Assembly: GCA_002104985.1 (NCBI GenBank)
Contig: MCGO01000246.1
Coordinates: 1-52,503 of the forward strand
Origin: Rhizoclosmatium globosum
Lineage: Eukaryota; Chytridiomycota; Chytridiomycetes; Chytridiales; Chytriomycetaceae
DNA: 52,503 nucleotides
Reading direction: 5' to 3'
Below are positions 43,012-52,503 of this stretch, piece by piece (the first letter of the stretch is position 1; the number at the start of each line of letters is the position of its first letter). The position numbers were made by a program, and so were the translations under genes. The notes below the pieces were generated by a model. That model had not been told where the DNA came from and searched no databases. It was given only the letters and a program-made list of their open reading frames with translations.

Positions 43012-44539
43012 TTACTGTATATTTAGACTCTTTCCCTTCTCCGCTTTTTTCAAATGCTTGGTCTCATACTTTCCACTCTTTTTGTTCTTCACAAGCTCCA
43101 TCTTGGCTCCAAACCAAAAACTGGCACTAAACGATGTTTCCAAACTTCTCACATAGTGCCAAACGTGTCGCGGCATATACAGTAATTCTCCCTCCTTCAA
43201 AATGGTCTGCCAACAAGGTGCATCCACAAACAGTGGGAATTTAGATCGAATTTCAGAGATTGGTGCATCAATGTCTACACGTGAGTTGTGACCTAATCTA
43301 TTTGACTCTGGATACACAGCATCTGTGTCTTCGGCGTCATAGATTCGAATATACTTGGATCCCACGATTTGGGCCAGGACATTGTGATACGGGTCATTGT
43401 GGAGTGGGGATACTGTTCCAGCAGGACCAAACCAAGCCGAAACTAGCGGATCATGCCGATATTCACAATCAGATGGTGTTGCATCGTCTTCGGGAGTGTG
43501 CGCGGAACAGAATCGTGGAATATCAATGTCGTCTCGAAGTTGAGGAATTTGGTCCAGAAGTTGATGTTGAGCAAGATATCCATGCAAGTCTTCATTTTCT
43601 GGTTCTGACGAGGGACTGGCTCCATCTGGTTGCACAAATTTGGAAATGTATTCATCGAGTGGAATTACGCGGTGAGACCAGGATTCAGAAAGGAAAGAGC
43701 GGCCTGCATCTTGCTTTGTGGTTGTTTCGACGGGTACAAGGCGACCGGCAGTAACATTTTTTAAGTAATTCAAATCCTTCCATTTTGTGCATGCCGGCCA
43801 AGAGCCAATCACGTTTGTGAGAATAACGGGTTGCGGTGGGTTCGCCAACATGTACCGCTTGCAGAATTCATCAGCGGATAAAGAGCGGGCATCAATACGT
43901 GGAATATCTTTCACATTTGGGGTCGTCAGATATTGAGACGGACGAGGAGGATCCTTTCTCGTCTTTGTTTTGGTTTGTTGAAGCTTCGGTGTTTCTTTCC
44001 CAAGTTCATTCCCTTTTAACAGGTTTGTGGCTTGAACAATAAGTGGACGAGCGATTGAAGCCCAATCAGCGATACCGCCACGGATCAGAGCCAAGTCAAT
44101 AGCCCGCAGAGCAGCAACCGGGTTTGGTGGAGACTGTTGAAGCTGAGCTGCAGCGACAAACATTGAAGCCGCAGCATCTAACGATAAGAGTTAGATAAGA
44201 GATAGACAAGAACTAGACAGGACAAGGAGAGCAGAAGGCGTCAGGGACGTGGACAAAGTTAAACAAGCTGCAGCACTCACAGGCCAGAACGTGGACGTGG
44301 TCGCCGTGCTTTTCCATCGCTTCAATCGCCACGTCACGCGCCTTTTCCGCGGCTTTTGCGGCTTTGGCTTTCGCCGCGTTCGACTTTGAAACTCCGCAAA
44401 TCGAAACGAACAAGTGCGCACGCCGCAGCCACAGACCCACGTGCGAGTCAATCAACGACAGCGAAATTGGCATCGACGAAAGCGAAAGTGGCGACGAGGA
44501 CGAGACCTTTGTCCATGTGATGTGTTGTTGTTTGGGCAT
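43012..44539 (-). CDS. JmjC-domain oxygenase, JMJD5/KDM8-like
   Basis: Exons 44281-44539 and 43012-44177, 474 residues. The N-terminal 150 residues are helical and partly Ala/Lys-rich (AAKAKAAKAAEKARDVA). The catalytic part begins near IPRIDARSLSADEFCKRY, with YLAQHQLLDQIPQLRDDIDI, WFGPAGTVSPLHNDPYHNVL and GELLYMPRHVWHYVRSL. The iron ligands are the HND motif (H and D) and the His in the RHVWHYV region; KYIRIYD is the neighbouring strand. The ending SFWFG then has a Lys-rich tail (KHLKKAEKGK). JMJD5 is a 2-oxoglutarate- and Fe(II)-dependent arginyl hydroxylase also reported as a histone-tail enzyme. Similarity extends over the whole JmjC domain including the YLAQHQL motif specific to this group. 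Confidence 0.88.
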
Positions 44540-44657
44540 TGGGTTTGTCAACTTTGATGTCAAAAAGAAAATAGTAAAAGTGCCCTTTTCTTACTTTCCA
44601 GATATCAATAATATAAGGACTTATCCATACAATTTCCAAAACAGTCGCCAGCCTTCC

Positions 44658-46567
44658 TCACTTCGGCACTTCCATCGTACCCCTCCACTCACTTCCAAAC
44701 CAAGAAGTCCCAAAAAACACATACGGCTCTTTTACATCCACTTCACTCTCTTGCCCAATCAAAGACATGACTTGCATTCCAAGCTCAAGTGGTTCCAGAC
44801 CTTCATTCTTATCTTGCTCTTGAATACCCACCCCCTCTGCACGCTGCATTTCACGCACCATAGCCTCAATGCACCTTGCAATCGGAGGTATCATCCCCGC
44901 AACCCCGCGCTTTTCATATTCAAGAACAAATTCTTGAACTATAGCCACTTTCCTCTTCACATCATCCATCTGAAACAAAGACGGATCTACCAGTGCTCTC
45001 CATGCTGGTCTCATTCGACACTTTACAAACCAAAACACTGTAATCGCTTCGAAGGCGGCAAAGACATCTTGTAGGTTGGATGGTTTTGTTGACACGCAGA
45101 ATAGAATGAGATTGACGATACGATGAGCAGAGCTCAAGCATTCTCGAACACTTGAAAGTATAATATTGGTGTCGTGTGTGTTCAGGTACATTGGCATGCA
45201 AGACGCAAGGTTCGTCAGAAAGAGAATTGGGCGTTCAAGAATGGATCGAGCGGTGTGACTGAATAAATTCAATACCATAATGCTCACTGGGTTTTGGCCG
45301 AGTTGACCAAGGAATCGGTCAATGTCTGAAGCCTTCAGTGTTACAGTTGCTTCTGTGATCAGCAGCAGTTCTGGAGGAACATATTCATAGAATGAATTCA
45401 ATAAGTTATAAAAATGTGGACGCGACTCGTTTCGTAGTAATTCCGTGATTGATGGTGGTGGAGTCGAAAGATATCGTTTCGCCTTGCCAAGTAAAGTATT
45501 AAGTTTACATAACACGTGAAAATTGGAGCGGTCGAATATGAGTGTGCCATTGTCAAAGACTACTTTTGGTGGCCTCACTGAATCCATGCATATTTCGACC
45601 TCAAACACGTCAAACGAGAGAGCGTACGCTTGCGACCACTGAAGAAGCTTATTAACGAAAAAGGCAAAAACCAGTCAAAATTCTCACCATAAAGCACGGA
45701 GACCAGTAAGCGCGTCTTCGTTCCTCCTTCTGCCGTTCCGTCAGCTGAAGATGCTGCAACCAGGGAGAATCATCGGGATCCACGTCCAACCGAAGCTCCT
45801 TTATCATATCAAACGCCATTTTTAAGAACTGCATGCCAATCAAAGGCTGCCCCTTCCACGAAGCGAATTGATATAACCGATACATTGAAAGCACGTTCTC
45901 AAAGCTAACTATCCCCGATTCACGAATCACAGCTTTCCGCGCTCGTCGGTAATACTCAAACGACGTTGCATCACTTGTGTCCAGAAAATCCACCGCTAAC
46001 GCACAAGCTGACAGCCTGTCACGTTGGACGCAGTTACTAAACAGAGCTTGTAAGATTTTAAAAGGCTTACCTAGACAGTGCTGATTGGGTGAAGAAGGTT
46101 CGAAGGAAATGGTCAGCGTCCATGTTTTGAATGTTGGCAGGTTTACGGCCATCGTTTGTCAGCCATCGATAAACTAACAGGTAGTCATCCATAGTCGGCA
46201 TAAGGTCAGGATCTTCGAGGTAGCCGTTGTATTCCCAGTCTTGGTTATCAACGAGAGGAGCGTCAAAAGCCTCAATGGTTTGTGTCATCAAGATGCTCTT
46301 TGGCAGTTCAGATTGCTCAGGAGTTGGTAAATATTCATGAGTTTGTAGGTTCAGATCAAGTTGTGGTTTGGGCAGACTTTGGCTTTGGCGATAGCTCCAT
46401 AGTTGAGAATTAGTGTAGGTTGTTGTGTTGGTGTTTGCGTCAAAGACACATTCAAAGCTTCGCTTTTGACATCGTTCACAAACGTTCGATGTGGGTATCC
46501 ATATGCACTTTTTACGGTCTCTCCGGCATTGGTGACACGGTCTGAGTGGCTGCGAGGCTTGAGCCAT
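44658..46567 (-). CDS. Zn2Cys6 transcription factor, fungal-specific
   Basis: Exons 46071-46567, 45688-46036 and 44658-45638, 608 residues. The N-terminus has a zinc cluster CHQCRRDRKKC ... CERCQKRSFEC with spacing C-x2-C-x6-C-x8-C-x2-C-x6-C, preceded by Pro/Arg. This is the fungal binuclear cluster that binds CGG-type half sites. A Gln/Pro/Asn-rich linker follows, then a helical middle homology region (SNCVQRDRLSACALAVDFLD, MYRLYQFASWKGQPLIG, TERQKEERRRAYW) and a long C-terminal part. The first intron is only 34 nt (46037-46070). Target genes are unknown; the nearby peroxiredoxin starts 317 bp away on the other strand, which could mean a shared promoter. Confidence 0.92.
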
Positions 46568-46884
46568 TGTTATCGGCAAGAAAAAGGAAGAGGACTGTGG
46601 ATAAGTAAGGAAAACAGTCAAAGATACTTAAATTCGGAGTACATGATCGGAGCTTCTGTGGGAATTGTTATGTGAAGGGAGACATGAAAGACCATCCGTC
46701 AATAGCCGCAACTCTGGTATCACATCTCACAATCTCATATAGTTTCAATGGTCGCGTGGATTAACAAAAATGAGAGAAAATGAGTTTATCTGGGATTGGC
46801 GGGATGAAAACCATTCGTTGGTTTCATTTGTCACGTTTGAAATGTGATACCGTGAAAATCATCTCAGAAACAACCTCAAACAAC
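46568..46884. promoter_or_regulatory. Divergent intergenic region between zinc-cluster factor and peroxiredoxin
   Basis: 317 bp lie between the two divergent starts. A short plus-strand frame runs across the region but is not convincing. No repeated element or clear CGG-N-CCG palindrome is evident. By position it should carry both promoters. Confidence 0.4.
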
Positions 46885-47568
46885 ATGACTGCCCCAATCA
46901 AAGTCGGCGACAAGATCCCATCCGGACTCGTTTTCATGGCCACAACCAACCCAGGTTCGTCACTCCTGGCATGCTATCTCTCTCTCTTGTTCCTCTCTTT
47001 CGTTTCTAGTCTCCCCGCCAAGCTGTCAAACTCCATCTAACTTAACAATCCCGCATATCCCACAGGAGACGTGAACGCATGTGCCATCCCAAAGCCATTG
47101 AAATCTGAAGACGTCTTCTCCACTGGAAAGGTTGTCGTGTTTGCAGTCCCAGGAGCCTTCACCCCAACCTGTCACTTGCAGCACCTTCCAGGATACGTCC
47201 AACACGCTGATGGTAAGTCCTGTTTTGTTATCTTTTACTCGTTTCGGTGGCTGTTTGAAACTGATATAACTGCACCAGATTTCAAGGCCAAGGGTGTGAG
47301 CAACATTTACGTTACCTCCACCAACGACGTCTTTGTTCTTGACGCGTGGGCTAAGAATGAGAAGGCTGACGGAAAGGTTTCTGTTCTCGCTGACGGAAAC
47401 GGCGCGTTCGCCAAGGCTGTTGGAATGCACTTGGACTTGTCTTCCAAGCAAATGGGTGCTGACAGAACTAAGCGTTATGCGATGATTGTTGAGAACGGTA
47501 TTGTTAAGTACGTTGGTGAAGGTGATTTGGATGTCTCTGGTGCTGAGGCTGTTTTGGCTCACCTTTAA
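46885..47568 (+). CDS. Peroxiredoxin, Prx5/redoxin type
   Basis: Exons 46885-46954, 47066-47212 and 47279-47568, 168 residues. The peroxidatic Cys is in PGAFTPTCHLQHLPGY, the Prx5-type active site (PGAFTPTCS/H). Supporting motifs are KVGDKIPSG at the N-terminus, VYVTSTNDVFVLDAWAK-like sequence (here IYVTSTNDVFVLDAW) and TKRYAMIVENGIVKYVGEG. These enzymes reduce hydrogen peroxide and organic hydroperoxides. There is no targeting peptide, so it is probably cytosolic or peroxisomal; the C-terminus AHL resembles a peroxisomal PTS1 (A-H-L). The first donor is GTTCGT. Confidence 0.93.
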
Positions 47569-47685
47569 TGGAAACTTGCGCATGACTCATGAGCATATCT
47601 CAAATATATTACGTATTGTTCCTGATTATCATGCTGTTATGGTTTCTGTTTCTCGACTGTATTTCAAAAACTTCAAGACCACATA

Positions 47686-48631
47686 ATGACACCCTCACGA
47701 TCGCTCATAGCAGTCCACCACTGCCGACCTCTTGTACCTTACAATCTCGGTCTCCAGCTCCAGCAAAAGCTTGTCTCCAAACGCCTATCGGATCCCACAA
47801 CCCCAAACATCCTCCTCCTCCTTCAACACACCCCCGTCTTCACAGCGGGCAGAAGGATGAAAGGCGCATCAACATCAGACGAAGCAACACTTATAAAACA
47901 GAGTAACTACACCTCATCCCTGCCGCTGTCCTCCCTCAACTCAAGCTAACCTCAACCTACTTTCTGTAACTCCAGAAACGGGCCTTACCCTCTTTGAAAC
48001 CCCACGCGGCGGCCAAACTACTTTCCATGGACCAGGTCAACTCGTCGGATACCCGATCCTTGACCTCCGGACAATTACAGAGAAGAACTCCTCAACGAAA
48101 CCTGGGGACGAAAAACGGCCCGGTGTTTCCGTGCGTGGATTCGTGCATGGATTGGAAGAAGCTATGATCCATGCCTGTGGAGAGTTTGGTGTCCATGCGA
48201 TGCGGACAGAGAATACGGGGGTTTGGGTTTCGGAGGATCGGAAAGTTGCGGCGTTAGGTTTGTTGTGATTCGGTAATGTTGGATATAGATGTTGACTGCT
48301 GTTATAAGGTGTTCAAGTGTCGCGGTATATCACGTCCCATGGGTTCGCGTTGAATTGTAACGTGGATTTGTCGTATTTTGATGCGATTGTGCCTTGTGGG
48401 CTTGTTGATAAGAAGGCTACGTCGTTGACGAGGGAAGTTGCGGGACGGGAAGGGGAAGGAGGGAGGGAGGTGACTGTTGAGCGGGCGATTCCGGCTGTGA
48501 CTGCTGGATTTGAGAAGGCGTTTGACGTGGATTTGGTTCCGCTTTCTACAATCGATGCGGCTCTTGCGACAGAAATTGATGAGCTTGTGACTTTTGGGGA
48601 GAAGGAGAATCCATACTTTTTTTGTGTGTAA
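47686..48631 (+). CDS. LIPB: Octanoyl-[ACP]:protein N-octanoyltransferase (LipB)
   Basis: Exons 47686-47902, 47976-48257 and 48309-48631, 273 residues. Motifs are LLQHTPVFTAGRR at the N-terminus, GGQTTFHGPGQLVGYPILDL (the LipB signature), RTENTGVWVSEDRKVAALG with the conserved Lys, and YITSHGFALNCNVDL then IVPCGL with the catalytic Cys. The enzyme attaches octanoate from acyl-carrier protein to lipoyl domains of mitochondrial 2-oxoacid dehydrogenases, the first step of lipoate synthesis. A clear mitochondrial presequence is not obvious; LVPYNLGLQLQQKLVSKR near the start is basic and helical and may serve. Donor of exon 2 is GTTTGT. Confidence 0.93.
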
Positions 48632-48689
48632 TCTTCCTTATCACGATCGATTCAAAGACCATGAACTAAATACAGAATCATTTATGCAT

Positions 48690-49691
48690 TCATTGTATTA
48701 GATCTTTTATACACTTGCCCACAACGCGTCTATACTGTTTCATCAAAACCATCAAACAAACTGGAGTGTAGACAGCGTCACAGGACGGCAGTATGGACAT
48801 GACAGAATATACCCACGCCATCCGCGTCACGTTATCTTCATCCTCCCAAAACGCTTGTGCTCCAAACATTCGCATCGACACACATATTATCGGCGGAACG
48901 TAAAACAAGATCAGACCAAACGACATTGCCGAGCAACGAAGAAGTATTTGCAAGTGTTGTGGGCTGGTATTCTTTTCATTAAGGATAGGATTTGGTGTGA
49001 TTGAGTTTTCGAAAGCTTTAATCGCAAGGTCAAGTTCCAGTTCTGTGATTTCTTCCTGATACTTTTTCGTCGCTTGAAAGTAGCTCCTGACATAGATGGC
49101 GCAGGTTATTAGAATCACCAAAGGGAAATAGGTGATTCCAATCAGGAAGAGATACGTTTCAGGGAATGTCAAGGGCTCAGGAATATTTTCGTTCGTTCCG
49201 CCTGGCATTATAAAAGGTGCAAGCTGATATGCCAATCCATTAGGTGTGATGTAGAGGGAAATGGAGATGGCGGCGAAAAACATGAGGCCAGAACCAAATA
49301 GAATGATGATGGAGGAGCGTGGTACAACAGAAGAAGAGAGAATGTGGTATCTTTCGAGAGCCAAGAGGCAGTTTGAGGCCAGAAGGAGAATCATGAAGAA
49401 GTACCCAAACGATGCGGTCAACATTCCAAAAGGGCCATTAGCGTCTGTGTCAGAGCCGCACAACCATAACAAAGACAGGATCATGTATTCTAGACTAAAG
49501 AGGGTGCATGCTGAGAGCATTATAATGATTGCGTTGGAGATGGATGATGGAGTGGACTGTATTGCCGATGATGACATTGCACTGATGAGGCATCCCAGAA
49601 TGATCAGCGATATGAGGAAGCCAGAAATACATATGGCGGTTGATATTATAGCTCCCAAATTGAGAATTGCGGTAGTTTCAGACGAAAGCAT
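48690..49691 (-). CDS. Seven-transmembrane receptor, class-A GPCR-like
   Basis: One exon of 333 residues with seven hydrophobic segments: LGAIISTAICISGFLISLII, SISNAIIIMLSACTLFSLEY, FGMLTASFGYFFMILLLASN, SSIIILFGSGLMFFAAISIS, ETYLFLIGITYFPLVILITC, AMSFGLILFYVPPIICVSMR and VYSVMSILPSCDAVYTPVCL. At the end of TM3 LLALERYHI resembles the E/DRY box. In TM7 DAVYTPVCLMV is close to NPxxY. Loop 3 is charged and helical. The order and motifs point to a rhodopsin-like G-protein-coupled receptor. Ligand and coupling are unknown. Confidence 0.8.
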   Translation of the reverse strand: MLSSETTAILNLGAIISTAICISGFLISLIILGCLISAMSSSAIQSTPSSISNAIIIMLSACTLFSLEYMILSLLWLCGSDTDANGPFGMLTASFGYFFMILLLASNCLLALERYHILSSSVVPRSSIIILFGSGLMFFAAISISLYITPNGLAYQLAPFIMPGGTNENIPEPLTFPETYLFLIGITYFPLVILITCAIYVRSYFQATKKYQEEITELELDLAIKAFENSITPNPILNEKNTSPQHLQILLRCSAMSFGLILFYVPPIICVSMRMFGAQAFWEDEDNVTRMAWVYSVMSILPSCDAVYTPVCLMVLMKQYRRVVGKCIKDLIQ

Positions 49692-49878
49692 TCACTTTTG
49701 TTGGACGTTGAGTGAGGCTTTTCAGAGAAAGAAAATGGGAAGAAAGGTGCCGCACCGCCGTCTCATTTAATAGCCACTTTGAATGCGACTTTTTAAATCA
49801 TTCTTTATTTGCAGAAGAGAAAGGAAGTTATCATGCTCTTCTTTTCTTTTATTTATTTTCTATCCCAAAAACCTGAGG

Positions 49879-51567
49879 ATGGCAACAACAGGAACAGCAG
49901 CAGCACCGGACACCGAATGGAGTGAATTCAAGCTGGATCCGGAAAACGAGTTCCGAGTTGAAGTTGATCTGTCGTCGACGGCGGCATTTGAAGTTGTTCG
50001 GGGCAGCGCCGAAGTGTTTGGCTCCGAAGTTGCGACGCGCGCCGAGGTTCAACTCCGCGCCGGTTCAAAAGCCGCCGTCTTTTCGTGGACCGGCGCCGTG
50101 GTTCGCGTGAAAGGTTCCAGGGCGGCGGAGTGTGCGTTGCTTAACATTTACGTTGAGCAATCAAATGTAACCCTGTTTGGCTTTTAGACTGCGCGGGTGA
50201 TACGCCTATGCCTTCGTACTTGAATGTTCATGTTGCTTTGGAGAATGTGCGCAGGGATGCGGCTGCCTTCTCAACTTCCTCAAATCCACTCAGCGGTACT
50301 TCTCTCCACTCCTCTCCTTTTCCCTCCCAGTAACTAATTATACACTTGAAACTAAAAGTCCGTCCGTGATGATCGTCGGTCCCTCAGACGTAGGGAAATC
50401 TTCAATCGCAAAGATACTTGCAAACTATGCCATAAAACACCACCACCCAATCACATTCGCATCCCTCGATTGCGCCGATCCACCTCTTGCCCTTCCCGGC
50501 TCTCTCACAGCAACAATAATCTCCCGCCCAATCGACATTGAAGAAGGCCTATCGGGTACACCCTCGTCAACAGGAATCCAACCCCTCGTTTATTATTACG
50601 GATACATTGACCCCAACGAAAAACTGAAACTGTACCAAAAGCAAGTTTCTTTGTTGGCTGCCACAGTTCAATCGAAACTCGCGAGTGATCCTGCACTTCG
50701 GACTGCAGGGGTTTTGATTGACACGCCGTCTCAGTTTACGGAAAATCCGGCGCTTTTGAGTCATGCGATTGAAGTCTGGAAGCCGTCTGTTATTCTGGTT
50801 GTTGGGCATGAACGTGTGTATTCTGATCTGGCAAGGCAGTTTCAAGGGAGTCGAGATGTTTCTGTGTTGAAATTGGCTAAATCTGGTGGGGTACGTATTT
50901 TATGAATATAAAGAGCGTGTGAGAGTGACAGTCACTATCGAGAGTTCGGATGGAACAGACGCCGCTCAGACTGATATGACTTACACAAGAAGTCATTCGA
51001 ATCTTACTGATACGGGTTATTTTTAAGGTTGTATCTCGCGACAAGGCGTATCGACGCGCACTTCAATCAGCCAAAATCCGAGAATACTTTTACGGAACCA
51101 CAAAGTTCCCCCTGAGTCCCTTCTCCAACATTGTCAGTTTCAACGAACTTGCAGTAAGACGAGTCGGTGACGGTAAATCAATCCTGATTTGTATTCGCAG
51201 CTATTCTAATGATTGTGTATGAACAGCAACAACCATCTTGGCATCAGCACTCCCCATTGGCCAAGACCGTAAAACCCAAGAAACCAAAATCGTCAAAGTC
51301 GAAGTCGGAGACATTCTACTCAACTCTGTACTCGCTGTATCTCACGCTGACCGTCTCGACGCAATTGCACCCGCGTCTGTCTCTGCACCAGCTCTCACAG
51401 CAGATCAAGAAACGGCTCTGATTCTCGACAAGAACGTTGCAGGGTTTATTTACGTGAGTGAAGTGGATGACAAGAAGCATAAGTTGACTATACTCACGCC
51501 AAACCCGGGACGGTTGCCTAAAAAGTATATGGTGATGGGGTCGTTGAAATGGGTGGAGACTATTTAA
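49879..51567 (+). CDS. CLP1: RNA 5'-kinase Clp1, mRNA cleavage and polyadenylation factor
   Basis: Exons 49879-50131, 50188-50295, 50331-50890, 51028-51172 and 51227-51567, 468 residues. The intron 50296-50330 is only 35 nt. N-terminal domain: EFKLDPENEFRVEVD. Before the kinase domain is YCAGDTPMPSYLNVHVALE. Walker A is VGPSDVGKSS, then SLDCADPPLALPGS; GVLIDTPSQF fits the Walker B-like strand, and the C-terminal domain ends GRLPKKYMVMGSLKW. Clp1 is part of pre-mRNA 3'-end cleavage factor and, in many species, tRNA splicing. Yeast Clp1 lacks kinase activity; the intact GKS here is compatible with activity, but that is inference. Confidence 0.94.
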
Positions 51568-51662
51568 ATAAAGTCAATAAACGTCGGAATGTGAGTTTAT
51601 TGAATTGAGTGTTTCTGAAATCAACTTATTTACAATGTCTTTGACACGGAGGGTGTCGACTT

Positions 51663-52503
51663 TCAGTTATCAAAATCAATCACCTCGCCATCCTCTCTTC
51701 CACCCGTTAATTCCTGGAATATCGTGCTAGTCGCGTCTTTCGCGATATATTTGTACTGATCTTTTGAGATGCGGTTTGATTTGAACATTGGATCCAAGAT
51801 TCCCTTCACAACTGTTGCAATCCGTGCTTTGATGTTAGGAGGTTTTGCTGAAACCGTTGTTGCAGTTGATATGGGTGAGGATGCTGCGAGATTGCTGGTG
51901 GTGGATGAAGTAGACGATGAAGACGGTATTCGAGAGTGGAGTGTGGATGAGGAAGGAATGGGTATGAATGGATGGATCAATTGCACGTTCTTTTCCTTTG
52001 CAGAAGGAATAACTGAGGAAGCATGTGATTCGCTTGCTTCTGTGGCTGTTCGTTTGAAACTGGGCAAGTCTCTATTGGTGGTATACCCAAATCAGAGGGC
52101 AAATGATGGAGAGGTCGTTTTCCTTTTCCCTCTGATATGTTGCTTGGGACTCTAGTTTTTAATTGTGGTGCTGCCACTGCTGCGGTGGATATTGATGAGG
52201 AACTGCTGCTTGACAAGTTTCGAGTTAGACTACTTTCGTTCCTGTTCACCTTTTTCGCAGTCTTGAATTGAGCCCATAATCTCTTCTTCATCTTGTTTAC
52301 GTTTCTGGGCTTGAACAGCCCTATTCCGTTCCTCTTCAAGCCGTTGATCTTGCTCCTGTTTCCTTTTGAAACTTTCCTCCAGTCGCATAACTGATCCGAC
52401 ACGATTTCCGGCAGATTCAACAGCTGATACAGACTCCCTGAAGTTCCAGCCAGGTGTTCTATGTGATTTGAGAAAGACAATGATTGGGTCTTCCAAATCG
52501 TCT
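51663..52503 (-). CDS. C-terminal part of an SRI-like (Set2/PHRF1-type) protein, cut by the window end
   Basis: The gene runs off the right edge. The first part (52503 to about 52230) encodes a helical charged stretch: RTPGWNFRESVSAVESAGN and MRLEESFKRKQEQDQRLEEE. After a probable intron or frame change between about 52243 and 52080, the rest reads SFKRTATEASES, Ser/Thr/Pro-rich linker, then KARIATVVKGILDPMFKSNR ISKDQYKYIAKDATS and ends EVIDFDN. The last block resembles the SRI domain that binds the phosphorylated RNA polymerase II tail (Set2, PHRF1). The resemblance is local and the N-terminal domains are not in view, so the name is tentative. The splice model here is unsure. Confidence 0.5.

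Overview
This is nuclear DNA of a eukaryote, most probably a fungus and perhaps a zoosporic (chytrid-like) one. The supporting signs are a Zn2Cys6 fungal transcription factor, many short spliceosomal introns (about 34-165 nt, often with a ctaac/ctaat branch-like motif), a compact gene layout and a class-A-like GPCR. The lineage is inference; no marker gene settles it. I rebuilt exon-intron models by hand from splice sites, phase and family similarity. Exon coordinates are in each entry.

Layout. 1-2000 is the end of an alpha/beta hydrolase-like gene. 2188-4428 is a Gly/Arg-rich low-complexity protein. 4429-6195 has no intact gene but holds a decayed copy of the orphan gene at 13640-14848 and a tRNA-Cys. 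6196-12668 (all minus) carries a Ser/Thr/Pro-rich nuclear-looking protein, a small secreted protein, an ER membrane disulfide isomerase and a PAS-kinase-like Ser/Thr kinase. 13267-19177 has a small unknown gene, the orphan parent gene, a Pro-rich protein and a single-pass receptor-like protein with a cytosolic SAM domain. 19376-25337 (minus) carries coatomer beta-COP and a TPR protein resembling FANCG. 25597-27110 is a repeat-bearing stretch: an exact 301-bp tandem duplication across a PUB-like exon, then two diverged copies of a ~190-bp sequence. 27337-30551 holds two unrecognised plus-strand genes. 30618-39744 is a tandem pair of ABCC-type transporters. 39967-48631 holds a PIN-like carrier, isobutyryl-CoA dehydrogenase, a JMJD5-type hydroxylase, a Zn2Cys6 factor, a Prx5-type peroxiredoxin and octanoyltransferase LipB. 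48690-52503 holds a GPCR, the RNA 5'-kinase Clp1 and the C-terminal part of an SRI-like protein.

The genes are mostly unrelated housekeeping and membrane functions and do not form one pathway. Two points stand out. First, single-base reading-frame breaks are concentrated in the alpha/beta hydrolase, beta-COP and FANCG-like genes, while about 8.1 kb of ABC coding sequence, the kinase, PDI and Clp1 have none. Second, several splice features are unusual: a 6-nt microexon, 34-35-nt introns, and repeated use of donors with T at +3. Frame breaks are described but not repaired in the coordinates.
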